DNA of 64,000 bases from Euborellia annulipes (GCA_023213315.1 JAKCPI010004285.1:78606-142605); one strand, 5' to 3'. Positions 32,621-43,119 are shown, counted from the stretch's first letter. Made by a program: numbers and translations. The notes: generated by a model from the letters alone, not told the origin.

Positions 32621-32880
32621 CACTGCGCTTCAAAAATTTCGTAACATTTTGTTTCTTCTTGATAAGATCTACCTTAAGGATACTCTATTGTAATTTAAGA
32701 CACATTTAATATGAAATATCTAAGTAAATTTAACACAAACACAGATTTTAATCAATTTAATACAATTCAAATAAAATAAAGAAAAATATGTCGATTTTTT
32801 TCAATCTGAGGGACAAATCAACATAATCTCGATATGTTTAGTTAAATATTAATTAAAAATTTCCAATAAAATTGACAGAC
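32621..32880 (+). mobile_element. Truncated copy of the 27596 TA-flanked element
   Basis: It begins CACTGCGCTTCAAAAAT after TA. It shares AGTAAATTTAACACAAACAC and CAACATAATCTCGATATGTT with 27596-28125, then stops where repeat C begins. Confidence 0.8.
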
Positions 32881-32881
32881 C

Positions 32882-33060
32882 CGTGTAAAAATGATTAAAA
32901 ATGATCGAGGGATCCACACGCCCTCAGCAGGTCTGCATAGTGAACCTTGAGGGACACACAGGGATACACACGCCCGCACCAGGGACACACATTTTTCTTC
33001 TGGTCACTTTCGATCTACTGTCTTTGTCCCTGGTGCGAGCGTGGGTATCCCTGTGTGTAA
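32882..33060. repeat. Repeat C, copy 2
   Basis: Left terminus GTAAAAATGATTAAAAATGA. The interior TCTGGTCACTTTCGATCTAC and GTATCCCTGTGTGT is shared with 61860-62048. The right terminus is missing. Confidence 0.75.
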
Positions 33061-33069
33061 TTAGCATTT

Positions 33070-33395
33070 TAGAATTAATTCACTTGCCTTGTCCAGGACA
33101 TAAAAGTTTTTCTCAAATCTTATAACTACTTCTCTACATATGAACAAAACAATTTCATTCTTCTTTGTCCCCATGACCTCCCGTGATTGGAACAAGCTCC
33201 CTGGTCTATCTTCCCCAAAACCTACAATCTTCAGACTTTCAAGTCTAACCTCAACAGGCATCTTCTCAGTTCCCGCAGTTGAGTTTCCCCTTTATGCTTC
33301 TCCTTTTGTTTTTATTTTCTTCCTGGCTGCATGTGACTATTGGTCATTATAGGTCTCGGACCTTATGCACCCATTCAAAAAAAAAAAAAAAAAAT
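33070..33395 (+). pseudogene. 3' end of a non-LTR retrotransposon (reverse transcriptase C-terminus)
   Basis: Around 33155-33210 one frame reads SFFFVPMTSRDWNKLP. One frame over, from about 33236, it reads TFKSNLNRHLLSS. Together these match the end of LINE-encoded polyproteins, where a Phe-rich R-T/S-R-x-W-N-x-L-P motif is followed by F-K-x-x-L-x-R-H-L-L. A single-base shift between the two shows it is broken. A short 3' untranslated stretch (GTCTCGGACCTTATGCACCC) and a poly(A) run at 33379-33395 follow, so this is a 5'-truncated insertion. The reverse transcriptase and endonuclease cores are absent. RTE/CR1/Jockey-like clades all carry such an end; I cannot choose among them. A machinery of this type could have mobilised the SINEs. 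Confidence 0.75.
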
Positions 33396-33479
33396 ATGTT
33401 CGAAAAGAAGAAATTCGATGGTTGAGTGATAATTATCAAGAACTGGTCAATGTAGCCAGTATGAACACAATTAACAATT

Positions 33480-33560
33480 TATCGTCCTGAAGATGGGAGT
33501 GATGCCATCCCGAAACGTCAACGATATTTAAGAAGTTTTTATATTCCATGCTGGCTGCCT
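33480..33560 (+). mobile_element. Short hammerhead-bearing unit
   Basis: The core at 33487-33519 is flanked by inexact inverted GTAGCCAGTATG (33452) and CATGCTGGCTGCC (33549), the same terminal motif as the foldback at 42542-42815. Confidence 0.55.
33487..33519 (+). ncRNA. Hammerhead-like ribozyme core
   Basis: Box CTGAAGA, T, GGGA pairing with TCCC (or GG with CC), box GAAAC, GTC. ATCGT before and ACGAT after can form a 5-bp stem I with one mismatch at its base. Confidence 0.6.
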
Positions 33561-33599
33561 ACATTCACCTGTTCCTGTTCTTTACATATGTATTGTTTT

Positions 33600-33919
33600 C
33601 TAAAAAAAAAATTATTTATTAACATGAGAAACTTATTATTTTATAAGAGTATTTAATCAATATCTGGGGTCGCGAAAAAAAGGAAGAAGTTTTTTTCTTT
33701 GGAACTGGCGAGGTAGGTAGGCATCATTGAGTGTGGGATAAATTTTTACCATAAGATGGGTTTAAATGTTTTGCCTTCAACTTTCTTTTTTTTTTTATTT
33801 CCTCAACAAATGTCCTCCTTTTGACAGTTTTATTTGATGGTCAGTTCGTAAAAATTATTTTCAAGCGTTTAAAAATTCTCTTGCCAGATGCCCCTTGAGA
33901 TGAGACCTTATTAGGTAAT
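33600..33919. other. AT-rich DNA, nothing recognised
   Basis: No repeat or gene seen. Confidence 0.4.
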
Positions 33920-34430
33920 GTAGGAAAATAAGGGTGAAAAAAGAGGGCATCATCACTACCACGATCAGTATCAGTAGTAGTAGTAATAGTAATAGTAGCA
34001 CGTGTTATTGTGAGTTTGTTGCACCCAGCAAGGTGGAAGGAATGCTGGTGCAGGCAAAGCAAGGTCCGAAGTGCATGGGGGGTTGCGTGGGCCGAGGGTT
34101 GAGGAGGACCTCGAGCCCAGCGCTTGGGAAGGGCTGCTGGCCCAAGGGTGGGGGTAAGGAGCAAGCGGCGGGGGAGGATCTCAGCCAATCGCAGGCCAAG
34201 GCTAGAAATATTGATCTAAGAAACACTTTGCCCGGACGCGGGGCGCTAAGGCTAAGAACGGAAGAAAAAAAGACAAAATGGCTACCCTGCAAAAAGGAGA
34301 CGACGGACCACCGCACAGCGCGCAAGGAGATGAGATGAGAGAGCCTAACCTCTCTCTGCCCTGCCTTGCCTCTGCCCTGTTCTGTTTGCAAAAATACAAT
34401 ACACACTCATATTCGTTTCAATTAAATAAA
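33920..34430 (+). promoter_or_regulatory. GC-rich single-copy island, candidate promoter or first exon
   Basis: This stretch is far richer in G and C than its surroundings, has no second copy in the window, and is open on both strands over 115-134 codons. It contains GCCAATCG (a CCAAT box) at about 34184. About 90 bases on, an ATG at 34278 in good context (A at -3, G at +4) opens a 71-codon frame starting MATLQKGDDGPPHS. No TATA box or clear splice donor was identified. The products show no known domain. It may be a CpG-type promoter with the start of a gene that continues outside, or just unique DNA. Confidence 0.3.
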
Positions 34431-34653
34431 ATTAGATTAGGGGTAATTTTAAAACGGATAGGAAGAGGAGAGAAGAATAAAAAATATATATAAATAGATT
34501 GATTCTAGAGATAGAAAGAATAGCAAGGGAAAGAAAGAGAGATAGGGAATGAGGCAACTCCAAGGAGTGCCGATAGATGGCCAAAGGTTGCCTGGCTTGG
34601 AGGTGTCTGTTTCTTGGCGCTAAAATGTTTGGGGTAAATAAACGAAGATATAT

Positions 34654-34861
34654 CATGGGCGTATCGAGCTCAAAACGAAAGGGGGACAAGTTTTCTAATA
34701 TCCATTTTATAATTTTATTAAATGCCACAACCCTCGAGATGTGGCGATGACGTCACTTGTAGTTTTTATCTTCTCTCAGATGTCGTGAATTTTTTAGTTT
34801 TTTATTTTAATTTCAAGTTTGCAAGTGGGGGGGGGCAGCTGCCCCTCTAGATACGCCCATG
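34654..34861. mobile_element. Short inverted-repeat element (CATGGGCGTATC ends)
   Basis: CATGGGCGTATCGAG is mirrored by GATACGCCCATG, with a G-run inside the right end. The layout matches other hAT-like short elements here, but I could not see a matching 8-bp duplication. Confidence 0.6.
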
Positions 34862-34977
34862 CTGAGGTATTATATAAATTGGAGATTGTGAGGAGAGAGT
34901 GAGTAAAATGAAATTGTAAATCAATTTTGGTGCTCCAAGAGGCATTAGCGCTTAGAGTAAATAAATAATAAAAGTAA

Positions 34978-35060
34978 AAAAAAAAACTGGTGTGACTGGT
35001 CGCACAGCAGACAACTTTCTCTTACCTTCCGTAATCGAAACTTTTTTTATTCGGAGTTCA
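34978..35060. mobile_element. T-family left hairpin fragment
   Basis: CTGGTGTGACTGGTCGCACA, CTTTCTCTTACC and a truncated second half. It is followed by the first copy of the direct repeat at 35043. Confidence 0.7.
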
Positions 35061-35133
35061 ACAAAGCAATTAATACATATAAAAACCTTGTTCAACGTAC
35101 CATATTTTTCTACATATTAATGTATATTTTTTG

Positions 35134-36010
35134 ACGTGACAACGTCTTACAAATCATGTGTCTATGGTGGCATGTTAGAGGGGCTTGCACAAAAAAGTTT
35201 ATTGCCTTGAATAACTCCTCTGTCTTAAGAGGTATAATTATGAGAAATATACGGTTAGAAAGAATGAGTTTTCAGCTAAAGATTTCACCATTTATTTTTT
35301 TCCTATCATTTTATTTTACCGCGCTGCGGTAAATTAAAATTTAAAGTTTAAACCCCTGTAGATTCTGAACGGCTAATCAGATCGGACTAGATGGATGTCA
35401 TTTGATGCAGAAGAAAACCTCTAATAGAGTAAATAAAAAAATCCTGAGTAATTAACTCCAAAATTGGTTTTTTTCTCGAAAACCTCATTTTTTAGGCAAA
35501 AAATATCGAAAAATAGCCCTACTTGTAACGCATAGGATTTGACCTTAAAAGCTATATTAAATCTAAATATAGTTTTAGAAAGAGTGGTTCAAACCCGAGG
35601 GCTTTTTTTCTCTTTTTGATATGACGTCATTTTACCGCATGAGAGCACTCGGCGGGATTTCGTTTTTCGAGATTTTAAACCCCTGTAGATTCTGAACGGC
35701 TAATCAGATCAGACTAAATGGGATGTCATTTGGTGGAAAGAAAACCTCTAATAGAATAAATAAAAAAATCCCGAGTAATTAACTCCAAAATTGGTTTTTT
35801 CTCGAAAAACCTCATTTTTTAGGCAAAAAAATATCGAAAAATAGCCCTACTTGTGCAACCCTAGCTACTTGACCATAAAAGCTACATTAAATCTAAATAT
35901 AGTTTTAGAAAGAGTGGTTCAATACCCCCAGGGCTTTTTTCTTTTTTTGATATGAGGTCATTTTATCGCATGAGAGATGCGGGATTTCGTTTTTGAAATT
36001 TTAAACCCCG
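35134..36010 (+). repeat. Repeat G, copy 2, with tandem 326-bp units
   Basis: It begins like 7303-7725. AAACCC(C)TGTAGATTC recurs at 35350, 35678 and 36003, giving periods of 328 and 325 bp. Each unit contains GGCAAAAAAATATCG-type and ATAGCCCTACTTGT blocks. Confidence 0.85.
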
Positions 36011-36046
36011 TAGATTCCGATATTGGCTACTGCAGATGAGACTAAA

Positions 36047-36152
36047 TACATGTCGACACAAAAAATCTGGTGTGACAAGCACAGTACACAACTTTCGATT
36101 ACCGAAGGTAAGAGAAAGTTGTGTGCTGTGCGCCAGTCACACCAGATTTTTT
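36047..36152. mobile_element. T-family left hairpin, near-complete palindrome
   Basis: ATCTGGTGTGACAAGCACAG, CAACTTTCGATTACCGAAGG, then GTAAGAGAAAGTTGTGTGCT and GTCACACCAGAT. Confidence 0.85.
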
Positions 36153-36278
36153 ATTCGGAGTTCAACAAAGCAATTAATACATTAAAAACCTTGTTCAACG
36201 TACCATATTTTTCTACATATTAATGTATATTTTTTTATAGCCATCGTTTTTTTTGTTTTTGTTTAGGGTGGATATACG

Positions 36279-36552
36279 CAGTGACATAGCGAGCTTAACT
36301 CTTGCCCGGGACACAATACCTTTTTAGCCCCCCCCCCCCCATTCGAAAACCATATAATATTATATGTAAAATATACAAAATTATTACATTACAATGGCAC
36401 TAAATTTAAAATATATTTTCCAGAAATCAATTATAATAAAAATAATAAAAATTATCCAGCAGTTTTTTGTTTTGCGGATCATTTGGCGCCCCTTTGTGAG
36501 TAGCGCCTGGGGCATAATGACCCCCCTTGCCCCCCCCCTCGCTACGCCACTG
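36279..36552. mobile_element. hAT-like short element (CAGTGACATAGCGAG ends)
   Basis: Ends CAGTGACATAGCGAGC and CCTCGCTACGCCACTG, with C-rich runs near each end. Flanks GATATACG (36271-36278) and GATATATG (36553-36560) match at 7 of 8. Confidence 0.8.
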
Positions 36553-36599
36553 GATATATGTATAATCAGTGAATAGTTTTTTTTGTCTTTTCGGCATCT

Positions 36600-36862
36600 T
36601 AGCCCATCTTAGCCGGGCCCCCCCCCCCCAAAAAAAAAAATTTCCCAAACACATATACATATATAGGGATATACAGACATCAGCGCAAAAAATTTTTCCG
36701 CAGGGTGGAAAACTTTGATTCCGCAAAAGAAAAAATGTTCCGCAAAAAATTTCGTGTGAAAAAAAATTGAGTTTCTTAAAAAAAAATTTTCCGCAGAAAA
36801 ACTTTTGAGTTCAGGCCCCCCCCCCCCCGGAAAAACTTCTATATACGCCCCTGACCCATATA
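36600..36862. other. C-run-rich stretch, probable degraded short element
   Basis: Two C-runs (36616-36628, 36818-36830) and TTCCGCA/TGCGGAA-type repeats, ending TATACGCCCCTG. The ends could not be paired. Confidence 0.35.
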
Positions 36863-36894
36863 GACTTAAAACGATACAAATTATTTAGAAACAA

Positions 36895-36966
36895 TATTTT
36901 AGGGGGTCCAGGCATATTTATTTGTACCATTTGGTATCCAAATGATTTAAATAAATTCATTGGACC
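36895..36966 (-). mobile_element. SINE-A internal fragment
   Basis: GTCCAGGCATATTTATTTGT and CCATTTGGTATCCAAATGAT match the SINE-A body on the minus strand. Confidence 0.65.
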
Positions 36967-37249
36967 AGTGAAGATTCGTTTAGACTTGAAAGATTTAATA
37001 TGACGATAGCTGAAATTAATTATTAGACAATTATATTGTATATATACCGGTATATAATACAAACCTAATTAATTCTAGGACGTAAAACGAATCACTGACT
37101 CTGAGATTATGAAACAAAATATCTTCTTCATCACTATTCCAATTCTTTCATTTTTTTTTTTTACTTTCTCTTATTTTTTATTTTTTTTCTTCTGTCCTTA
37201 CTAGTTATAGAGCTGGGCATCCCATCAAATCATTCTTGATTTCATATTT

Positions 37250-37414
37250 TGGCTCAGAGGTAGAGTATTAGCTTCTGATACCAAAGGTCAAGAGTTCGCA
37301 TCGCGTCCCAGGCGACAACATTTATTTCAATTGAATTGGATAACAATAAATTTAAATAAATAGGGACTGGCTCTAAATGGCCTTCGGTGCCGAAAAAGAA
37401 TTGAAAAAAAAAAA
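37250..37414 (+). mobile_element. SINE-B, full length
   Basis: Head GGCTCAGAGGTAGAGTATTA, B box GAGTTCGCATCGCG, body and tail GCCTTCGGTGCCGAAAAAGA, short poly(A). ATTTCATATTT flanks it at 37239-37249 and 37415-37425. Confidence 0.92.
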
Positions 37415-37471
37415 ATTTCATATTTATTTTTAAATTGTTCACTTTATAACAAAAAATAATCTCTTTTTTTT

Positions 37472-37678
37472 GCTTTCTCTTACCTCTATATATATGTTAA
37501 TATATAGAGAGAGAAAGTATTGGATTCATGTCAAAAATTCGATGTCGAGATTTTGATGGATCTTCACGTTTTGAGGTCCCCTGAATCCAAAAAAGTGGTT
37601 TTCGCGACATGGTCTGTCTGTCTGTCTGTAGGTAAGAGAAAGTTGTATGCTGTGCGACAGTCACACCAGATTTTTTGA
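37472..37678 (-). mobile_element. T-family element with large internal deletion
   Basis: End hairpin, the inverted CCCCTGAATCC block and a GTCTGTCTGTCTGTCTG tract run directly into the left hairpin half (GGTAAGAGAAAGTTGTATGC). The middle of the element is missing. Confidence 0.85.
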
Positions 37679-37679
37679 A

Positions 37680-38594
37680 AATATATTTAATTTTTAAATA
37701 ATATATCATGTGAAAAACCGATGATTTCTAGTAGAGTGCCCGTTCAACTCTAATTTTTCGCGATCACCTATCCGTGGAGCAGCAGAGTTTGGCTTTACTT
37801 AACAACTACTATTTCGCCAGCAGCTAAAATAATTAAAAAAAAAAAATTATTATAGAGACTAGGGAGAGCTCATACCATTCACTTCTTTATTTATTATAAA
37901 TAATTTTATTATTTAAATTAAAATTTTCTCGTGGTGATAGTTATCTTTATCTTGGAGATAAAAACCTTCGAGGAAATTTTCTCTCGTGAAGGCCTAAAGG
38001 TAGACATCAATGCACGGTGGGCCATAAGAAAATTATTTTGGATTTAGTCTAGAAGAATATAGAATTGGTAAAATTAAAACCGAAGAAGTTAATATAAATA
38101 GTTATACCTGTATATAGGCCGGCCTATATAAAGTGCTGCACTCTTAAGGCAGCGGGGAATAAACGTCTGAATTAATTAAGAATGGTTGACTGAACTTTGG
38201 ATGGGTGGCCATGAGTAGCACTAGCAAAACTTGGAGGTAGCAAAAAAAAAAAACAGTTCAGTGGAGTAGCCAAAAGTTTTTTTTTTTTTTTTGGGGGGGG
38301 GGGTTTGAATAAACAGGATGATAATGAATAAATTTTAAAGTTTAGGTATCAGGACCGTATCCAGGGGAAGGATATGAGAGTCCACCTCCTCCAAAATAAA
38401 AATAAAAAAATTTAATATTAATTCAATATGGAAATTCTCCTTATCTCTTCTTCTAATGTTAAAATTTTAAACGCTATTATTATCACAATATTTATAAATC
38501 AAAAAATATTTGAAAATGTTTAAGATTTATTTTTTTTTGTAATGTACTTGCAACGAATAAATATTATTATTAATAATAATAATAATAATATTAA
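37680..38594. other. AT-rich DNA, nothing certain
   Basis: A T-run and G-run lie at 38277-38304. CCGTATCCAGGGGAAGGATA near 38350 may be one end of a short element. No gene recognised. Confidence 0.35.
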
Positions 38595-38830
38595 TCTTCT
38601 TTGTCTGATTATTCCCGCAGTGCGGGGTCGACGAAATTTGTAATTTGTCATTCACGGGATTTTTCCGACCGAGAAGGAATAGAACAGGCCGGCCCGTCGC
38701 ACGGTCTGACGTCTGTTGAAAATATAGAAGGGAAGAGACTGACATCCAAAGAACAGAAGTAATGCCAGTCCTAGCTAGGGCAGCTCGTGGTCGCCATCCA
38801 CGTACCCACAAGATGTGGGTCCCTGAGCTA
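38595..38830 (-). repeat. Repeat F, copy 1, set in an (AAT)n tract
   Basis: It shares GCGGGGTCG, GACCGAGAAGGA, AGAACAGGCCGGCCC and CAGCTCGTGGTCGCC with 50183-50358 and, in the other orientation, 63660-63805. AATAATAAT runs on both sides look like a duplicated target. Possibly a SINE, but no clear polymerase III boxes. Confidence 0.7.
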
Positions 38831-39570
38831 GATAATAATAATAATATATTTTATTCAGTAAGTTAATACATAAGAGAGAGAAGGAGATAACAATATGGAG
38901 TACAAGTAGAGTATTAATAATGTAGACATTTAAGAGTTATTTTTTATTAATTCATAATTTATAATTTAGCTCTTCCACGGATAGTCATTCGTTCATACAA
39001 ATGATCGAAGCTTCAAAACCCCATCCATGTAACCGAATAAATATTATAATTTTTTTTTTTTTGCTAGGATTGCTAGTCGTCGAAACCCCCTCTTCACAAA
39101 AAAAAAATTTTCTAGCAACGGCCCTGATAGATATTAAATAAATTTAATAAATTTCATAAAAATATACAGAAATAGAGCACTGAGGGCTAACAATGTAACC
39201 AACCCCCCCCCCCCTTTCCTTACCCAGTCCAATGTAACAAACTTTCATCTTTTTTATAAGATCAACATATCTGGTTTGCTTTTTATCAAGAACTATTCAA
39301 TTTTATTCCTTTTCCTGTGAATGTTGAAAATATACCTGCACTTGGGGTGGAAAATTCTGATTTGTGCCAGTGTAATTGTTATTTATTTAAGGGCCTATTA
39401 ATTTACTATTTAAGTTGTTATATTCTTAAGCTTTAAAAAAACATATCTGGCAAATTGAAAATTATATTTATAGAGGAGAAGGTTTAAATTTGGGGTATCA
39501 TTTATATTTTACACTATTTCAAATTCTTTTGAGGTGATTTTCAAAAAAGCTTATGAGAAATAAAAATTTG
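38831..39570. other. AT-rich DNA, nothing recognised
   Basis: Short AAT repeats and a C-run near 39205-39215 only. Confidence 0.4.
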
Positions 39571-39736
39571 AAATTGGATATAGGAGATGTTGCAGCCAAG
39601 GAATTAAATAAAACAACTTTTATTTAATAGTTAATTACGACCTTCCTCAGGATTGACCGAAACGTCGACGATTAATAATTAAATAAAAGTTTTTTTATTT
39701 AATTCCTTGGCTGCAACATCTCCTATATCCAATTCA
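39571..39736. mobile_element. Collapsed hammerhead foldback
   Basis: Arms AATTGGATATAGGAGATGTT and GCAGCCAAGGAATTAAATAA are mirrored. The centre has CCTCAG next to GACCGAAACGTCGACG, meaning parts of a minus and a plus core fused by deletion. Same family as 42129-42250. Confidence 0.7.
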
Positions 39737-39739
39737 AAG

Positions 39740-40924
39740 TCTACACCACTTCCCATTGATGTTTTTTTTTTTTTTCTCCCTCCTCTCTCTCCCTCTCCCC
39801 CTCCCCCCCCCCCCCCCCCCCCCCCCCCCCCTTCTCCCCGCCCCCCCTTTCAAAAAACGTCATTTAAGAAAATTTTTATATATGAATTTTAAGGATTTAG
39901 TGGTTTTTTTTTTCATTGATGTTTGAAAAATTAAAATATTTTCTCTTATTAAAATCTGAGAGTATGGTAGCGCTCTCGACAAATCCCCTCAAAATCAGTT
40001 TTTTTATTAAAATATTTTCTTTTGAGGATTAAAAAAAACAACAACAATATCTCGAAATTAGACTCAAATCCTCTTTACTCTCCAAATGATTTCAAAAAGG
40101 AATATCAAAAATTAAATAAAAAAATTAAAATAGTTCGAAAGTGAAATTAGGCCAACTTTAAATTTTACTGTAACAATTGTTGAATGGATAAAATAAAATT
40201 TTAAGGGGTCAAATACATTAATAGAATTTACATTCCGACAAAATCGGATTCATTTTTTTTTTTTTTTTGAATAAATAAAAAAAGGATCTTTTCTGGCCAA
40301 ATGGATAAATTTCCGAGGCCAAAAATTTAGGAAAAAAAAAATAAATAAATAAATAAATAAAAAAAGGGAAGATACAAAAATAAATAAAAACAAATTTATA
40401 AGTTGATTGACTATTGGTACATACAGTATTAAAAAGCATCCCCACCCATTGACCAATCGTTATAAAGAGATGGTGATTGGAAAAGAACGTAGAGAAATTC
40501 GGCTAATAGTTTCTCTGGATCCCTGACCCGAAACTTTGCATAATTATTGAACTAGGAGAGACAGGGAATTGATTTGGAGTCAAATGCTCAAGGGAGGGGA
40601 AGGGAGGAGGTACAAATTGGTTAATAACGATTGTTAACCAGTTCACAAAAATTCTTATTTACCCCACTTAGTACTGCGACCAAAGAGCGTTGAAAAGTAT
40701 TTTGGCAGAGGAAACTCAGTACCGTAGTCACAAAAATTAAATATTAAGCCTATTAAATAAAAATTATATTTTCAATGAAGAAAGCAGCATTGTAATCCGG
40801 AATAGAACAAAAAAAATTTCCTGATTGCCCTCTTTTAAAGTATTAACACTGAAAAATCTCCATATAATTACTTTGAAGATAAAATTTTTTTATTTGTTTT
40901 TAACAAATATATCACCATTTTTTT
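39740..40924. other. AT-rich DNA beyond the poly-C tract
   Basis: Lys- and Phe-rich frames are by-products of A and T runs. No gene or shared repeat. Confidence 0.4.
39800..39831. repeat. Poly-C tract
   Basis: About 30 C in a row, within a longer CT-rich stretch from 39770. Confidence 0.95.
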
Positions 40925-41222
40925 TTCAAATTCATTTTCCGGCTCTTTCTTCTATGCCAATGTTAAATCCCCGTATGGGGATTTGCATGTTAATTTTGAT
41001 TTAAAAGGCGCCCAGGATTTGACACATTTAAACAAATTTTTTCCAATTCTTATGAAATTTTGTATTTATTTAGGATTCTCAAAGTGTATAAAATATCCAA
41101 ATATGAGATTAAAATTTTGAAAAATAACCAGAGTTTATTTCAAGCAGTCAACTTTAAACACAAGATGCTATGGGAAACTAAATATATCTCGGCATGTGCG
41201 ACCAGTCACACCAGATTTTTAT
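40925..41222 (-). mobile_element. T-family left part, inverted
   Basis: ATTCATTTTCCGGCTCTTTC, CCCCGTATGGGGATTTGCAT and AAATATCCAAATATGAGATT, ending in GACCAGTCACACCAGATTTT. Confidence 0.85.
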
Positions 41223-42128
41223 TTTTGAATAAAAATCAAGCCCAGAGAGTTAATCCCGATCCCGAAACGCCCGCCGCCCCAAACGATTCTTCTGCATGCC
41301 ACTTAGCCAGGGATTGTGCTGCCATCTCGCGGAAGCGCGGGGAAGCTCATTTTTAAAATTGCCCTAATCATAGGCGAAAATATCGATTATGGAAAATTAG
41401 CTGGATATTTTAGGGGAGAAGAGAAAAGAGAGAGAGATGAATCCTCGCGTCCTGGGTTCGATTCCCTAGTTCCCTTTCACAATATCACACGTCATATATC
41501 AAATATGCACTTTGCATTTATTAATCAATCCATTATTTCAATTCTATTCTAAATGAAAACCAATTCACTATGTTAATTTTATTTTGAAAGAAGTTTTTTT
41601 TTTTTAATTAAATGTAATATGCAAATTTGTAAATAAAAATTAGACTTGCTTTTTGAAGTGATGCTAATGATGTAAAATGTTTAAATATAAAAAATAAAAG
41701 AACGAAGGCGAGTAAAGGAATTTAAATAGAGCTCTCTCTCTCTCTCGCTCTGAATAAACTTCTTTATTAACTTTTTTTATGATTATTTTCATTCTCATGA
41801 TTTCTCTCTAAACAAACATGTTTAAAGCTTTAATTAAAAACAACAATTTTTTTTTTGTAAGAGAATGTGTTCTAAGCGCTCGATACTGCCCTTACTGACT
41901 TGTGAATCTCACCAACTACATTAAATATATGGTGTGACTGTTGATCAAAAAACTTTTATATAATTCTATATTATTCTAAATAAAATATTCCAAAACATAT
42001 CAGCATTGATTGTAAGAAGCCCTAAGCGAGCAAGTCACTCACTCTTAATACATATAGATTAAATAAATATTCTATAATTTACAATGATAATTAAATATAA
42101 TACTGTTAATCTTGTATTCTAAAAATTC
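41223..42128. other. Mostly unique AT-rich DNA
   Basis: A less AT-rich patch at 41235-41480 has short frames without known domains. A CT-rich run sits near 41731-41750. Confidence 0.35.
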
Positions 42129-42161
42129 CTGTGGAAGGTCGTGATTTGCGACCGAAACGTC
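42129..42161 (+). ncRNA. Hammerhead-like core, box 1 mutated
   Basis: CTGTGGA (instead of CTGANGA), A, GGTCG pairing with CGACC, box GAAAC, GTC. Stem II is perfect, but the invariant A of box 1 is lost. The tail TTCCTTGGCTGCAAAGTGTC is shared with 39700-39730. Confidence 0.45.
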
Positions 42162-42366
42162 GACGGTTAACAATTAAATAAAAGTTTTTTTTATTTAATT
42201 CCTTGGCTGCAAAGTGTCCTATACCCAATTCAAAATCTACAGTCACTTCTCATCACTAGTTGAACAATTAATTTTGGACAAATTTGAGTTACTATTTGTA
42301 AGTAAATTTTAAAAAAAAAAGTTTGCCTCCCCCCTGCTCAAAAAAAAAGTTAAAATGACGCCACTG

Positions 42367-42500
42367 AGTGGCTGAGGTCCCGGGTTCGCCTCCCGTCCCA
42401 GGCGAGAAAAATTTATTTCATTTGAATTGACTACAAATCATTTGAAATAAATAGGGATGGGGTCTAAATGGCCTTAGATGCCGAAAAAGACCTTAAAAAA
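42367..42500 (+). mobile_element. SINE-B, 5'-truncated
   Basis: B box GGGTTCGCCTCCCG, body ATTTATTTCATTTGAATTGA, tail GGCCTTAGATGCCGAAAAAG. The A-box end is missing. Confidence 0.85.
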
Positions 42501-42597
42501 AATATCAAAAGTAACATATTTTTTTGACTGGAAATTGTGTATATTATTGTTGCTAAGTAGGCAGCCAGGATGAGAAATAAAACACTATTTGAACGTA

Positions 42598-42630
42598 GAC
42601 GTTTCGGGTGCTAATCGCCCCCTTCTTCAG
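42598..42630 (-). ncRNA. Hammerhead-like ribozyme core
   Basis: On the minus strand: CTGAAGA, A, GGGGG and a loop, CACCC, GAAAC, GTC. It has a strong G/C stem II. Confidence 0.6.
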
Positions 42631-42731
42631 GTGCCATTTGTTGAAATATTTTTAACATTTAGATTACAATGTATAATTATAGATATCAGCTTTGGTTCAG
42701 TACAAATTGTTGTTAAAGCAATTCCTCGGTC

Positions 42732-42764
42732 CTGAAGAAGGGGGTGATTAGCACCCGAAATGTC
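42732..42764 (+). ncRNA. Hammerhead-like ribozyme core
   Basis: CTGAAGA, A, stem GGGTG with CACCC, GAAAT, GTC. Flanks CTCGGTC and GACGAG can form stem I with one bulged G. Confidence 0.6.
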
Positions 42765-43119
42765 GACGAGCACATTGAAATAGCGTCTGGCTGTCTACTT
42801 AGCATCAATAATATAATCAAAAGTAACTTTTCTGGAGAGACTTCCTGGGTGGACTTGAGCGTGCTGTGAATCGCTCTCTGGTTTTTCGTGGTATCCGATA
42901 TTAAAGGTCTTTATACCCACTAGCAGAAGATTCTACAACGAGTAGTGCTGTGATATTCTCTTCGTCAAGACAGCAGAAGATTTGGTACAGGAGTGGATTC
43001 TTTGGAAAATTTTATTGTGAAGTTAATTAAATTAAAAAAAAAAATAAGTTACTTTTGATATTTTTTTACTTTCTTTTTTATATAATTCCTATCTAATCCG
43101 ATTTAGCTAATATTAGATA

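Larger units (their letters stand above)
35043..36236 (+). repeat. Block flanked by 90-bp direct repeats
   Basis: TTCGGAGTTCAACAAAGCAA and about 70 further bases occur at 35043-35132 and 36147-36236, each preceded by a T-family left hairpin. Between them lie repeat G units. This could be a duplication by unequal exchange between T hairpins, or an LTR-like arrangement. Confidence 0.75.
42516..42815. mobile_element. 300-bp foldback with two opposed hammerhead-like cores
   Basis: Arms TATTATTGTTGCTAAGTAGG and its complement lie from 42542 to about 42814. Cores sit at 42598-42630 minus and 42732-42764 plus. ATCAAAAGTAAC is duplicated at 42504-42515 and 42816-42827. Confidence 0.85.

Noticed and set aside
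34202..34406. Minus-strand frames in the GC-rich island as a signal-peptide protein
   Set aside because: All frames are open because of composition. The hydrophobic stretch is a side effect of C/T-rich codons.
39707..39892. Pro-rich 61-codon frame
   Set aside because: It is produced by the poly-C tract.
40218..40456. Phe/Lys-rich minus-strand frames
   Set aside because: They come from A and T runs, with no conserved content.
41404..41480. Possible tRNA (GGGTTCGATTCCCTAG)
   Set aside because: The B box is good, but no A box or cloverleaf arms precede it at the right spacing.
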